Shown here piece after piece: positions 44,607 through 57,749 of a DNA stretch of 64,000 nt. Each line of letters opens with the position of its first letter. Position 1 is the stretch's first letter. A program made the translations under genes and the position numbers. This DNA is from Epiperipatus broadwayi (taxonomy: Eukaryota > Onychophora > Udeonychophora > Euonychophora > Peripatidae): NCBI GenBank assembly GCA_028023455.1, contig JAQFVV010012416.1, positions 2,783,767 to 2,847,766 on the forward strand, in the 5' to 3' direction. The notes beneath the pieces were generated by a model that was not told the DNA's origin, made no database searches, and was given only the letters and a program-made list of their open reading frames with translations.

Positions 44607-46568
44607 ATTTTAACGATCGGGGGAGGAGGAGACTTCACGTAATCTGCACTACAGGGCGCCACTAGGCATTTGAACCTAGAAAATTTATATAGTAGGCAGG
44701 TACGTTAAGTTTAAAAAATTTTTTTTTTATTTTAATTTATATATTTGGATTCCGATTGTTTGCCCAAGGTCACTAGCTCATAGAGTAGCAGAGATTTTAA
44801 ACATTTATAAGTTTCAGTAGATTTCTATTCTCAAAGTATATATTAAATATTTAGAACAATAAAATAAAAGAAGCCACTGCCAGTAATTAACACACAAATA
44901 GATTTTTATTAACGCACATTTAAAATTGAGGAATACATTTATTTTTAGGTTTTAACATTAATATTTTTTTTTTTAAATTTAAATTACTATTTTAAATAGA
45001 TCGCACAGATGGATATTTAAATTATATTTTACTTTAGCATGACGAGCATAGATAGTCTACATAGATTTTTTTTCACTTAAATACTTATCAAAACATTCAT
45101 TCAATCTCAGACTAAAAGTTCGTAGCCAACCCAATGTCAGCTTCCAGATATATATTTGCAACCAATGCAATATGAAGATGCTAGCATAAAACCATGCCGA
45201 CAGGAATGGGCATCTGACAGCGTGATATTATTTGAAAGAAATGATCCATGTCTAGATCAGGAAAGGACATCTGTTAGACTAAGGAATCATGTATATAATT
45301 TTTTTATTTTATTTTAAAGAGTGCTACGTATGGGGGAAAGCGGTCTTTCTGCCATCTTATAAATCCCTGTCCATAGAGCTTGAAGGGGTCAATGGTGCAG
45401 GAAATACATCTGCCACCATTTCAATGATATGACTGCCTCTTTGGGGTCATGCATTCAGTTGGGCACATTGCCCTGTATGCTAAATATGCTTCACATTACA
45501 TTAGTATAAACACCCATATATCCTTTCACAAGCATTGCCCTAACTACGAAACAAATAGCCTGAAACTAAAATCCCTTAAATTAAACATAAATGAATTTAA
45601 ACATAGTTATTAATCTTTATCCCTGCAGCTATCTACACCCAATTTTAAATTTAATACATTTTAGTTAAAACATAATACACACACACACACAAAAAATGAA
45701 ATGGAAATGATTGCTTAAACATCTACATAAAAAAATATCAATAATTGAATTTGCATTCTTTAAGTCAGATAAGAGTTCTTATTTTCAGTTATTAATTACT
45801 TGCATTTTTAGGAAAGTTCTTATTAGATAGACACAATAGTTCATACTTTATGGTTTTAATAGATTGAGAAGTCCATCTTCGTGATCACTTTCATAGATTT
45901 TGTCCTTTTTTGAAATGAAACTGTGATTTGCCATGCATTTGGTCAGGAACTGTCATCCAGAGGCCTCAGCTGGTTGTCCAGAAAATTAAATTTATTGCAG
46001 ACTTCCACATCGTGAAAATCTGCAATATAGCTAGTTTTAACGATCTATTCATAGTCAGCTCTAAGATAAGAATTATAATAATAATTTGGCTTTTATATTT
46101 TTATTAATCTCTTATCATTAGATCTTGAGATTCAATGAGCAAGACGTCACTAATCCATTCGTGTTTCAGTTATGGTCCGTGCTGTCATTTTCGTGTTTGC
46201 ATTGGTCATTTAATTCCTTTGTATTCTCTTATCTGACCATTTAATTTATTTTACATGCTTCACGAGGTAGTTTGCTTTTGAACAATCATTTAATTAATAA
46301 GACAATCATTTCCATTTTCTAAGACTATAGAAATCAACATTATTTCTATTTTTAAAATATCAATCTTTATATCTTTACTTTTTTACAAAAAAAAATTACT
46401 TTCAAATATTTTTATTTTTTAAAAGTTTTTAAAGTTGTCCATCATGCGATCTATATATACGTTAAACAGTTTTTAAATTAAATTTTTTTTTCTTTTTAAT
46501 AAATCAATTTTTATTTATAATCTTTTATTTTAATTTTAAAATAATGTGACGGGATATTATATTCTGTT

Positions 46569-46571
<3 letters not shown>
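44607..46571 (-). mobile_element. solo-LTR-like repeat, copy 2 (minus, most diverged)
   Basis: Read on the minus strand it starts TGTAACAG at 46571 and ends GTTAAA at 44607, and ATAT lies on both sides. The CRE (GACGTCA), the CCCATTCCTGTCGGC-like segment near 45190 and the CACTGCCAGTAATTAACAC segment near 44876 match copies 1 and 3. It shows more substitutions and indels, so it is the oldest of the three. No gene product. Confidence 0.65.

Positions 46572-46613
<42 letters not shown>
46571..46613. repeat. (TA)n tract at the LTR-like copy 2 border
   Basis: About 20 AT repeats. It is the likely insertion target of the element. Confidence 0.9.
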
Positions 46614-46616
<3 letters not shown>

Positions 46617-47890
46617 AATGAGATGGGGTAACTGGTGGTTATCATTGGAGTAAAGGTGATGTAATGGAGAATCATCATCATTGCCAGTCAATTTAAAATG
46701 AAATAGAAAATTAATTATTAAAGTAATGTTTAATAATCATAAATATATAATAAATTTTATATATTCAAGATAGCATGTGATCATGAGATCTCTGTAAGAT
46801 CATTGAAAGATCAAAAGAGATCAGTTAACTTCTTAGAGCCACTATGCTTAACTATAAATCCACCAACATTAAAATAAGTAAACATAAGTATAAGTAATAC
46901 TCAAAATAACCATTTATCACCATGAACAATTAGCAATAAAAATATAAATCAGCAGTCAATCTGGTGACTGGATTGGAAATGGGTCTTCTGTAGATCAGGC
47001 TAACTATTGAGCCTTTGCCAGTTATGGGAAATAATTTAAACCTTAATTTGGATGCACCATCATAGTACTCATCCATCAGAATACACAATAATCAATAACA
47101 ATAGTGCTGGGATATTAAAACCTGCTGATCAACATCAATGCCCTGGCCACTTAGTACCATTAATGTACAGGCCAACTATAAACTTAATTTCTAATAAAGA
47201 CCAAACTAAATAAAATGTAATGCATGAACTTTGAAGAATATACTCTTTGCATCAATCCAAAAATCATCATCATCATCTGGATGCCCATACACTAAATATA
47301 ACATTTCCATTCATATATTAACCATTATACATGAATCTAGGTCAGAAAAAACAAGGTTAAATACTGTTACGGTGATCAAGAAATGATGCAATACAATTTT
47401 TAACAATTGAATTCAAGTTTATTCATAACATAAAAATGATATTAAGGTACTTAGAATATGGCTATACATATAAATTAAGTCTTCTGATTTTGATTAACAT
47501 ACAATGATAAAAAAAATTATTACATTTGTGATTTACAAAATTACTATACACAATTCAAGTTCTTACATTATGATTTAGATGATTAATACATTAGGTTTAC
47601 TTAAAACCCATTCAGCACACAGGCATGAGCCTTGATATAAAATGAACATGTTTGAATTGACATTTAATAAGAAAAATGATTAAAATTTTTCATATAAGTG
47701 TCTGTCTGACACACATTAACATTTTCAATACAACTGACATATATACAAATATACATGTGTGTGCATGTAATTTATAAACATATTTGACTTATTACAAAAT
47801 AAACATTTTTTAGTTGTCATTTTTAAATGATATAAAATGCATAAGTTTACATATAAGTTCTAATAGATTTATTCAAAATGCATATATATA
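46614..47890. other. unassigned sequence
   Basis: 46760-47360 is somewhat less A+T-rich and has text such as CCACTTAGTACCATTAATGT, but no frame of note. No gene or known repeat is supported. Confidence 0.35.
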
Positions 47891-47895
47891 TATAT

Positions 47896-49976
47896 TGTAA
47901 CGATATATAAATATGTCATTACATTAAATTGAAATAAAAACTTTTAAGTTCGCATATAAAAATAAGTGTATTAAAAAGAAAAAAAAACTAAACGCTAAAA
48001 TTAAAATGTTTGTTAAACGTATATATTCGAACAGATGCTAAATTTTAAAAATATTTTTTTTAATAAACAAAAAAAAGGTATTTGACTGTACTTTTTTTAT
48101 AAAAAAAGATTTAAATATAAAAATAGTTTAAAAAAGAAATAAAGTAAGTAAAAATAAAAACAGGTATTAATTAATTCCTGTAATCTGTAAATGGAAATGA
48201 TTGTTTATTAATTATCCAAAAGCTGTCTAATTAAAAAGTCAGAGAGTAAATTAGATAAGAGAATAAAGAGATTTTAGCTTGACCAATAGAAGCACCAAGT
48301 CTCAGCCCGGACCCGAACGAAAATTTGGATTAGTGACGTCTTTGTTCATTCAATCTGGAGATAGACTATAAAAAGAGAAATATTGAGTTCCAGATAGTTT
48401 TTTCGGACCTGATTTGATGAGAACAGTAAGACGCACTTGCCGTTCTCTCTCATTTTTTTTTTTTTAAAATATAAAATGAAAAGACTGTGATACAAGAATG
48501 GAACCAGCTAATGCTACCTCCAGAACATTATCTTCCAATGGAGACATCGCAGGAATTAAAAACCAGGAACCTGGACTCTTCTACTGTAAGCTATATTGAC
48601 ATGAACTCTAAATTTAAAAATAATTAAGAACTTTCATTCAAGCTTATGAACTTCTATCTGACTTTTTAAGTTTAAAATCAAATTTTTTAAGTTTAAAATC
48701 AAAATCAAATTGATAATGTTTAAAATTTTATATGTTTTGCTTTGAAAAAAAAAATCATTTCCATTTTATTATTTTTATTTGTATTAATACTTTTTGTTTA
48801 AATTTTAAATGAGGGAATTTAAGGTTGGGTATAGACGTTGCACAGATTCGTTAGCGGTTGATAATGTTGTGGTTTTCACATTCGATTAGAATATATGTCA
48901 ACAATATCACTGCAAGCATCTTACGATGAATGCTAATGGGATTTGTATATTCCCTATGCAAGTGACGTTTATCGATGACTTTGTATTTTGACCGACTGTG
49001 TTTAATTTGGAATGTTTTTGACTGTGGAATCTGTGCAGCAACATTTTAAAACAAATTTTATAAAATGCATTTGTGCGAATGTATCTAAATGTTAAATTTG
49101 TCGGGCGTGAATGGCTATATAGTTTTGTAAAGTTATATTAAGGGAGGGTAATCTTAGGTTATTCGTTTCGTGGTTGAATTGGCTCAATGGATTGGATATA
49201 TTTGTGTAATTAGTAGATGTAGTATGAGGTCCGCTACGGGCAGGATTGCATATATACGCCACACACCCTCTGTTTGCCTATGGATGGATTTGTAAGACGG
49301 CAAAGGACCGCAGTCCATTTCTATGGAGTTTTATGTTTATTGTTCTACTCGCCAACAGATGTCACATTCCTGTTGGTGGAGAGACAATGTCTTCTCTAAT
49401 CTACTTACTGATCAGATGTACATTCCTGACAGTATAGTATTTTGTGTTGTCGTATCATGCTACATTGAATACATGAATGTATCAGATGGATTGGCGCCAG
49501 TTTGATTGCGAAATTTGTTGCCTAAGGTTAAATCAGGGAAGAATATTTTCTTTTCAAATGCAGATCTATGTAGTCTATTCATATTTGACTATCTAAATAA
49601 AATATTAAACTCATTGAAACTTAGTTAAATGTAAAATTAAAAGTTAATATAAAAATCTAAAATGTTAAACTTATTCCTCAAAATTTAAATGTTATTTTAT
49701 ATGTGCGTAAATAAATATTTTATGTGTTAATCTCTGGCAGTGGCTTTTATTCTTTTATATTTAAGATATAAAATTTATATTTTATTATCTCTGCTATTCC
49801 ACTGAGCTAGTGACTTGGGCTAATGATCGGAATATTTAAATAAAGTGGAATCTTAACAGCGCGTATCTGCCTACTCTATAAATTTTTCTAGGTTTAAATG
49901 CCTAGATGGCGCCTTGTAGAGCAGATATCGTAGTTTGCGGTTAAATTCGATCTTCACTTCTTTTTCGATCGTTATA
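47896..49976 (+). mobile_element. solo-LTR-like repeat, copy 3 (2.08 kb)
   Basis: Begins TGTAACGATA and ends GTTATA with ATAT on both sides (47892-47895, 49977-49980). It is nearly identical to copy 1 over its whole length apart from small indels, for example an extra internal duplication near 48665-48705. CRE and TATA boxes are conserved (TATAAAAA at 48367). The frame MHIYATHPLFAYGWICKTA at 49246 is shared with copy 1 but shifts after about 60 codons, which argues against coding. Confidence 0.7.
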
Positions 49977-49984
49977 ATATATAT

Positions 49985-52140
49985 ATATATATATCCACAC
50001 AGATGTGCATTATATTAATCTATTAACACAAATTCAATTTTGTCAAAATAATAAATGACATAAATATGCATATGGAGTGCAGTACAATTAATGAATAATA
50101 TATAAATGAAATTCATTTTCTACCATATTGTAATAACATACATGTGTATGCATATTGAATTGCAAACACACACAGAAGTCTACAACATATATATCATTTT
50201 TGTTAAAATTATTAATTTTATAATACATAATTATTTCTTGATTTAACATATATGTTGTGTGTGTATATTTGCACATTGATGTTTACATATTTCAACCTGA
50301 CAAAATAAAAATTTACTTTCCATAATTAATTCCTTGGTTAATATTAAGAGTACACAAAATTCAGATATGCATATGTTATATATAAAATATAATTTGAATA
50401 AGCTTTTAAACTTTATTACAGCTTTCTCCGTTTCTTTTTTCTTTTTAAAAAGTATAGTCAATTTTTGACAGAAGTTCTTTTTTTATCAGGTAACTCTTAA
50501 CTAATTATAGTTTTTCTCTTTTTCAAAGGAAATAGTCACTTTTATGACCAGTCATTTTTTGATTAACTAATTATCAACACTTTTAGTATTGTCTACTCTT
50601 TACTCTTTGATTTTTAATTCCAACAAAATTATGCTTGCATTTTAAGTTTTATATATATATATATTTAATATCATTTTTTATAAAAAATTATGAAAACAAT
50701 TTTTTTAAATATATATATATCAAATCATCTTTTTTTCAGACATTTGATTCAAGCAAATTATTCATTTGTTTTACTTTGTTATAAAGTTATAAATTTAAAA
50801 GTCACTTTAAGGATTTTAAACTAACTCACCAGCTATATATATTGTATGTTTATCTGTATTTCTCTGCATACAGATACATTAGCATATGTATAATTACTTC
50901 TTCAGCAAATTGGGAGTTCTCTAGAAAAATTCTGGTACACTGGCTTGTCATCATCAGGCAAAGAATTAGGTTTGTTGGTTTTGATTTGGTTCCACATATA
51001 TTTCAGGTTAGCCAGTTGTCTTGTCCATATTTAAGGCTAATTGATCCATTAGAAATTGACCCAGATTTCAGGTGAATCAAAACTTCATAGTAAACTATAT
51101 GGCAGCTTCTGGATATATCCTCCCTTAGATCTCCATGGAAACTCTTTTTGTATAAGTCTCCTGCTCTGCAGTTAGCTTTACTGTTGCCATTCTCTATTAC
51201 AGTTACCAATAAACTGCAGCCTACTCTTCACAAAAAAGTTAAGACAAAAACTGTCTTCAAAAAAGTTAATATCCAAACTTTGCAGCGAGCCTATTTGGCC
51301 ACTGCCTCTCAAAATATTAAAACCAGACTGAACTTTTTGTGAAAACACTGCTACCCAGACTGAACTAATCTTTTCCATCCAGCCTTTTATAGCGTCATCT
51401 GAGGTGATAAAAAAAACTAAATTTAAAAACTTTTTTATCTCTAATCCCTGTTGAAAACAAGTTTGAAATTTTTATCAAAGTGTAATATCCATGTTTTTAC
51501 TTAAATAGAGAAATTTATCAATTAATTAAAAGATTTCAAAAATACCATACCTGTTTTTAAATTCAAAATCAGAATTACAAATAATATTTATTAGATCTTC
51601 TTAACTGTTTAATTTATAATAAAATTCTATTTTAAATCCAGAGTTATTTAACCCTTCATTTATTATTTTTATTCCAAGAAATGTAGAAAATATCTACAAC
51701 ATTTTTTGTCTGTGTTTATTTCTATTTTTCCTTTATATATATATATTTGTGCACACACACTATATTATTGGGTGCCATATTATACTAACAAATTGGATTT
51801 CAACTTTTTTTGTCAATGCACTCTTCTACTTTCCACTTAATGATTACAACTATCTATTCTTAATACAGCATGATGCCCTTTTTCAAAGAGCAGATAATCT
51901 GTATCCATGTCACAACACAATGTGAAATGGCTGATATAATAGTTCAAGTAAGTAAACTCCAGTAGTACTGTAAAAATATGTATATCCAATAGTGATTAAA
52001 TTTGCCATCACCCACTTACACCACATCTCTCTGGAAAAATATGCATAACCAAGCAGATTTAAATTTTGTTTTTCTTAAATTCTACCAAAACATAAATTTT
52101 ATATACTCTTTTTTATATATAGAATTTTTTTTAAAAAAAA
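49985..52140. other. unassigned sequence, with a less A+T-rich island
   Basis: 50940-51400 has more balanced composition (TCTCCTGCTCTGCAGTTAGC and similar text) and overlapping open frames on both strands (51003-51209 and 51178-51378 minus, 51148-51342 plus). I recognise no domain. It could be an element fragment or an exon, but there is no splice or homology evidence. The rest is AT-rich. Confidence 0.35.
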
Positions 52141-52144
52141 ATCA

Positions 52145-52870
52145 ATGTGTTGTTGTATTTATATATTGGATTATTTCCACTATCTAATATAAGTATTGAA
52201 TGTCTAGAAAAATTTAACTTTATTTGAATATTCCAAACACATTCAACAGTTACTAATAGCACACAGATTAATATATGCACAAAGTGTCTAGAGATATTAT
52301 TCTCCCCTCTTTTTCAGATGCAGTTGGTCTGACCAGTGACAGCACTAGCATGGAAATTGAGCCTGTACCCTTAGATTCTTGAATATTAAATTTTAAGGTA
52401 ATGCTCTAACCAAATGAGCCATCCTACCAAAGGCAACAGTCAGTAGAAATTTCATATATTTATCTACATGGTTCATCTTGATTTCTCCACTTTTTCCTAA
52501 GAACAAAACTGATAACTGGTTTCCATACATTATAGTCATACTAGTTTGACTTATGGGATTGTTTGTCATTATCATGTAAGCAGTTACTTTAAATTTTATT
52601 CTTTGCATCTTTTCTTCTCTATCCAATATATTTGTATATTCCCAATTAAACATATGTTCATTGGTACATACATGGTCTGATATCTTAGACACATCTGTTT
52701 TTTTATCTTCTAATCATCAGTTTGTATTCTTGCAAGTGCTTTTCAATGGGACAACTGGTGTCACCAATATATGTTCTTTCACATTCACATGATATTTGGT
52801 AAATACAGTTTTTTTTCTTTTCAGTATTTCAAGTTTAGGCTTTGTAGATGTACCTTGTAATGCAGTATGG
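52145..52870 (-). pseudogene. Penelope-like element with recognisable GIY-YIG motif
   Basis: On the minus strand the frame reads CIYQISCECERTYIGDTSC and then PIEKHLQEYKLMIRR. This is the GIY-YIG nuclease core of PLEs (Y-I-C, Y-IG-T, then a basic helix with H). It goes on, after a stop, as SKISDHVCTNEHMFNWEY and ILDREEK. The tRNA-like module (52330-52430), a hammerhead-like stretch (52270-52320) and the terminal repeat (52150-52255, with CTATCTAATATAAGTATTGA) follow in the order seen at 9560-10335. The catalytic arginine position after YIGDT is replaced (TSC in place of a -R), and stops interrupt the frame, so it is dead. No reverse transcriptase is left. Confidence 0.8.
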
Positions 52871-53319
52871 ATCTGAAAAGCTGTTACTCATGTTATATTG
52901 ATTGCAGATTTTCCTTAATTTGGCCCCTATTTTTGGTATTTACATGTGTACTACAGTACCAATAATTTTTTTTATAATTCTTTTTGTTGCTTATGTTTAT
53001 TACTTATTTTCCTTTAAAAAAAGTGTTTAGATTTTATTAAATTTGTTTTGTTTTTTTTAAATGTAATACTGCCATTCAATTGACTGGTATAAATATGTAA
53101 CTTTCAAAATTACAATAGCTATAATTGTTTATGAATAGTGCTAATTTTAAATGGATGTTCTATAATTCTACTTTTTCTAATTCTGATGAATGTAAAACGG
53201 GCAAACTTTTTAAAAAAAATTAAAATAGACATTATATTGGTTGAATGTGATTTTATTGTTTATGCAAATCTTGCAATTTGCATAGAGATCATTGTCTTTG
53301 ACAATGCAACACATAGAAA

Positions 53320-53440
53320 TAGTCAGACAGAAAGCAACTTTTATAAATATATTAACAACCTCTACATCACTACCTCTCTTCAAATCATATGAATAAAGAT
53401 GTATATGGTGGTAGAGGTTGTTTAATATATTTATAAAGAT
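53320..53440. repeat. short imperfect hairpin
   Basis: TTATAAATATATTAACAACC followed by TCTACATCACTACC pairs with GGTGGTAGAGG and TTGTTTAATATATTTATAA, loop about 35 bp. It has no ribozyme core. Confidence 0.6.
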
Positions 53441-53449
53441 ATTACACAT

Positions 53450-54935
53450 GTGTTTAAATGTAAAAAAAAAAAAGAAAATCAGATATATTAATCCTTAACT
53501 GAGGTTTAAAGTTTATATCTGGGTTAGAGATAATCTCTAGTTTAATAAATGATTAGTGATAATCATTACTATATTTATCCAGAGTGGATGGTGTCAAAGT
53601 TGTGGGTGGAGTGAGTTTGACACTTGTAATTCAAAATGTAACAAAACAACTTTTATGTCGTAAGCAATTAAAAGTCTTGTTTTAAAAATGATAAATTATC
53701 ACACATTAGATATTAACATTTAAACAACGAAAATATTTAACAGAAAGTATATTTTTCATTGCTGTCACAACGTCTGTACTACGATTCCCGTAATAGAGAA
53801 CAATTCATTATATCAATACGCAGTGGATACATTTTCATTTAATGTTTTATTCGTAACATCAATTTGCATATACAGACGTACGTGTGTGAGTAAGTGTACG
53901 AATATAATCATAATAATGAATTTAATATCTTGTCTTACTTAATACTACTGACAGATGGTAATAAATCTATCTACTTAGTAAAGTAATAAATAACATAGCG
54001 AATTATTTCAAACCATTATTTGATCAATGAATTAACTCCAATCCCCCTCCCAAATATCGCAAAATTCAAAGTTGTAAATATTTACACCTTATTCACTGCA
54101 TACAAAAAAAAAAATCTGATCTATCGTAATAATAATATTTGAAGGTAAAGAAAATGAATTTATTCTATCATTTTGAAATCACGCTAGAAAAAATTGTAAA
54201 TAAGTTTTGATAGCACATAAAATAAACATTTATTTTCAATTATTCTAAAAAAATCAATTACAAAAAATGTTTTAAAAAATATGGATCAATATATTAAATA
54301 TATAAAGTGCAAAATCTAATAACTTAATATTACATGTTTATATTTGAACTATGCCCATTTTGAAGTTTCTGAGTATTAAGTGAAAGATTGAAACAATCTT
54401 AATAGTTCTTCAACCACCTATCATTAAAAAAAAAACAGTAACAGAGTCATTGCTTACCAATCTTACCAATCACTGGATGGTGATAAGTTTATTATTTTTT
54501 ATTTACTCAGCTAAAAATAGCTAAAATTTTATTTACTAGCTATGGTTGTGTTTACTATGGGTTAGCTACTTGGAAATAGAACTAAAAAATTAGTTTTACT
54601 TAGCTAAATTTCAAACCTAAGTCAAGAACATGGTAGATAGATGCATTGATGATGTCATATGATACTTTTCCTTTAATCTGCTAATGAAAGCATATGGGGC
54701 AAAAATAAATTATATTTTTATTGTATCCAAATTTCTACATTTAAAAACATTCTTATATTCATTATAAATAATTGTCAAAGAAATGCCAATAATAGATTAA
54801 AAAAGAGTAAGTTTACATTTTTTATACTTTACCAATTATATTTACATAATAAAGAAAGTTGCTTGAATTAAATTTTCAAATTAAACATGCTTATTCAGAA
54901 AAAAAAATTAGGAATTATTTCTTCACTTTTTACTA
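53450..54935. other. unassigned sequence
   Basis: 53580-54100 contains more CpG (ACAGACGTACGTGTGTG and similar) than most of the window. No gene is seen. Confidence 0.35.
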
Positions 54936-54939
54936 TGAT

Positions 54940-55110
54940 TTCGTGATGTAGTGGTAATATATCTTTTTGCAATACTTATCTGGGTTGAATTCAGATTTGA
55001 TAAAGTAAAAATGTTTTTTAAGTTCCAATCAGACTTAGAATTATTTTCAGATAGCCAATCCATAGTTAGTCTAATTAATAATCCAATACTGATTGGTACG
55101 TAGATATCAA
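54940..55110 (+). repeat. SINE-like repeat, copy 3
   Basis: A head with GTGATGTAGTGGTAATAT (A-box-like) and TCTGGGTTGAATTCAG (B-box-like), then AGCCAATCCATAGTTAG and CTGATTGGTACGTAGATATC, parallel to the bodies at 40450 and 41040 but diverged. Confidence 0.45.
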
Positions 55111-55459
55111 ATTATTCTGACCTAGAAATAAAATAAAGAATAAAAAACGCCAAACACAGTCAAATAAGTGGCAAGATTAATCAGTAATGTTGTCTTTATT
55201 GCAGTTTCTCTATGGAGTAGGAATGGAGGAGACAACTAAAAGATTTTTGATCTTCAATAGGTTATTTAATGTTTTTTTTAAATCTCTATTCATATAAAAT
55301 TACAGTCTTTTTCAATATTCCCTTTAGATTGATAAATTAGTTATTAAATTTATGTTGATAAAATAAAATTGTGGAAAATAATTTTGCTGCCATATTAATC
55401 TCAATAAAGTAATTCATAATGTAATTCAATCCAGCATAGATATAAAAAACCTTAATTAG

Positions 55460-55990
55460 AATTATAGTTTTGGGTGGAGTATACTATCATATGATTGTGA
55501 AATATAAACAATGACTAATAAAATTAGGAACAGATCAGAAGGCTTTGAGATGTGGTCATGGAGAAGGTTGGAAAAGATCAGTTGGGTGATTAAAATAACA
55601 AATGAAAAAGTTTTGAAAAGAGTAAATGAAAAAATAAGATTGATTGAGGAAATTAGAGATAGAAAGAGAAACTGGATTGGACACATACTAAGAAGAAAAA
55701 TAGTTTAATGAAAGATGTTTTGGAGAATATAGTGAATGGAAATGAGAAAAAAGCAGGGATAAGATTGACATTATTGGATGACATAAGAGATGGGAAGAGT
55801 TATGTGGAATTTAACAGCTGAGCAATGAAAAGAAGGGAGAGGAGAAATTGATGAATTGGTAGTGTGACTGCTTTCTGGTCCTGTCCATACTATTGATTGA
55901 TTGATTTTTTTTGAAGAGAAGAAATGGATAAATTGGTGATGTGACTCTCTGGTCCTGTCCATAAAACAAAGTACTATTGATTGATTGATT
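55460..55990 (+). pseudogene. LINE ORF2 C-terminus and 3' end
   Basis: The frame has GFEMWSWRRLEKISWVIKIT, then EKVLKRVNEKIRLIEEIRDR and KRNWIGHILRR. After a stop it continues as KDVLENIVNGNEKKAGI and LTLLDDIRDGKSYVE. This is the well-conserved C-terminal tail of a large group of LINE polyproteins (FEMW-WRR---ISW, then IGH-LR, then LLDD). The 3' end is duplicated: CTGGTCCTGTCCATA followed by a short (ATTG)n run occurs at about 55876-55905 and again at 55952-55990. The ATTG tail suggests the 3' terminal microsatellite of the element. Confidence 0.8.
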
Positions 55991-56204
55991 TTTTTGTGAA
56001 TTTTATGCAAGTTTATCATGAAACATCAAAGAGTTTTTCTGTGATCTCATTATCACAAATCTCTCCTGCCAACAGTTATTCACTTACAATAACTATGATA
56101 GTGTATTTAATAAACTACAATACCATTTTTAAATACTATTACAGCAATTCTGATTTCAATTTATATATATGTATAAAAATAATCAAAATTACCCCAAATC
56201 CAAA

Positions 56205-56400
56205 ACTCAAACAAACTAGCAAAGAAAATAAAATCTACAACACAACCAACATGGTTTCACTGTGACAAGCAGACTTCTCAAGTGTAAAAAACTAAAAAAC
56301 AACAACATATTTATATTAAGCATTACCCACAATTCTATTTACTTCCCATACACCCTTAATATTAAAAGAATTTTTAAATAAGTTAATTGCTTAATGAAAA
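56205..56400 (-). pseudogene. fragment of the PLE found in the 39 kb palindrome
   Basis: ACAAGCAGACTTCTCAAGTG, CCCACAATTCTATTTACTTC and AATAAGTTAATTGCTT match 39095-39245 in order. On the minus strand this is the extreme 3' end of the element, including the hammerhead-like motif at 56240-56285. Confidence 0.65.
56240..56285 (-). ncRNA. hammerhead-like motif, PLE tail
   Basis: Minus strand: helix I ACAC/GUGU, box UUGAGAA, a weakly paired stem, GAAACC, AUGUU loop, GGUU. It repeats the C3 and G8 differences of 39708-39751, so these were probably in the founder. Confidence 0.4.
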
Positions 56401-56519
56401 TGTATCTATGAAAACCAATCAGCAAACAGTAATAGAAATGTTCAGTGAAATAGTTTTTATTTGTGTTATTGTATATGAAACCAGTTAAAAATAAACCACT
56501 TTAAAACAGAATTTAGAAT

Positions 56520-56830
56520 CACAGTTTGTATCATTCTTCAAGAGGCATCTCATCGACATCTGACGTCACTCTAATTCTGCTAGTTTTAATGGTAGAATAT
56601 TCGTTTGACAGTTATTGATTAGGTTTTTAAAAGTTCTGTAAGATGGTGCCCTCTTCCGAATTATTTTACAAGTAAAAAATCAAAAAAACCGCATTTAAAA
56701 CTAAACAAAGAAGAACCTTGGTGGTGATTGGATGTCATCCGGCTCTCAGCCAAAAAAGACATTTTGATTGGCTGGAAAGAACAAAGAAACCGCCTGATCA
56801 AAGAAAATAAAGAAAAACGCTGAGATTTTC
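56520..56830. promoter_or_regulatory. possible promoter-like island (CRE and two CCAAT boxes)
   Basis: A palindromic CRE (TGACGTCA, 56561-56568) and two inverted CCAAT boxes (GATTGG at 56726 and 56766) lie within about 210 bp in a segment less A+T-rich than its surroundings. No gene start follows on either side. Chance or a remnant LTR promoter are alternatives. Confidence 0.25.
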
Positions 56831-57749
56831 ATTTCGAATGTAATTTAAAGTATTAAAAAAATATAAAATGAGAAATTAAAATAGTTTTTTATAAAATATA
56901 CCAAAAAAACAAAATTATTTTCGAAAAATATTGAAGATTTTAGTAAAAATATTTAAGATTTAGCAAAAAGAAATCTTTACTTTTCCAGAACGTAAAATTG
57001 AAAAAAAGTGTTTGCATCAGCACTTTTTTGTTTAGACATTCGCTTTATATTTGCCGAAATTGAATATATTTTATAATAAATAAATAGCAATTTATTTTTG
57101 AAAGAACTTTTGTTCTCTTTCATAACCTGAAAAATTAGTAATATACTTTTTATAAACGTATCTGAGTTGAATTTAATATTATAGGTGAATATGTTTTAAC
57201 AATAGGCTTTGTCTTCAGTTTGTGAGTTGGCCAATTAAAAGATTTGATTTTTACTTCATACAACTAATAATATAATTAGCGGTTAAAGGGTTAAACAACT
57301 ACAGATTGAGAGCACTATTTAAACTCTTGCAATAATATGGATCTAAAATCAATGGATTAAAAACAGCACACCTAATCTGGCTAAATAGTTGTGCCCAGTG
57401 GCCCATCATATGTATAAGAGAATTGGCTGCAACAAATTTTATTTCTTAATTATATATACAAAGAATGTTTGAACTTTCATTGACATGGATTCTTTAAGAA
57501 ATAAATATAGCATAGCACTTGAAGATAAAGAGGAATTAGAAAATATGAATTAAAGAGACAGTGAAAAAAAATCCTGCATAGTTTAAGATAGTAATAAAGT
57601 CACAGCGCTGAAGTTCCATAAATTGCAGCTTAATTCTGCCAATTTCAAGTGCTTGAACATCATGTGATCTTTTGGCAATGACCATTCGATCACTTTTTAT
57701 AGTGAAAACATTTTTTTTGTAAAAAAAAAAAAAAAGTATACAGAATAAT

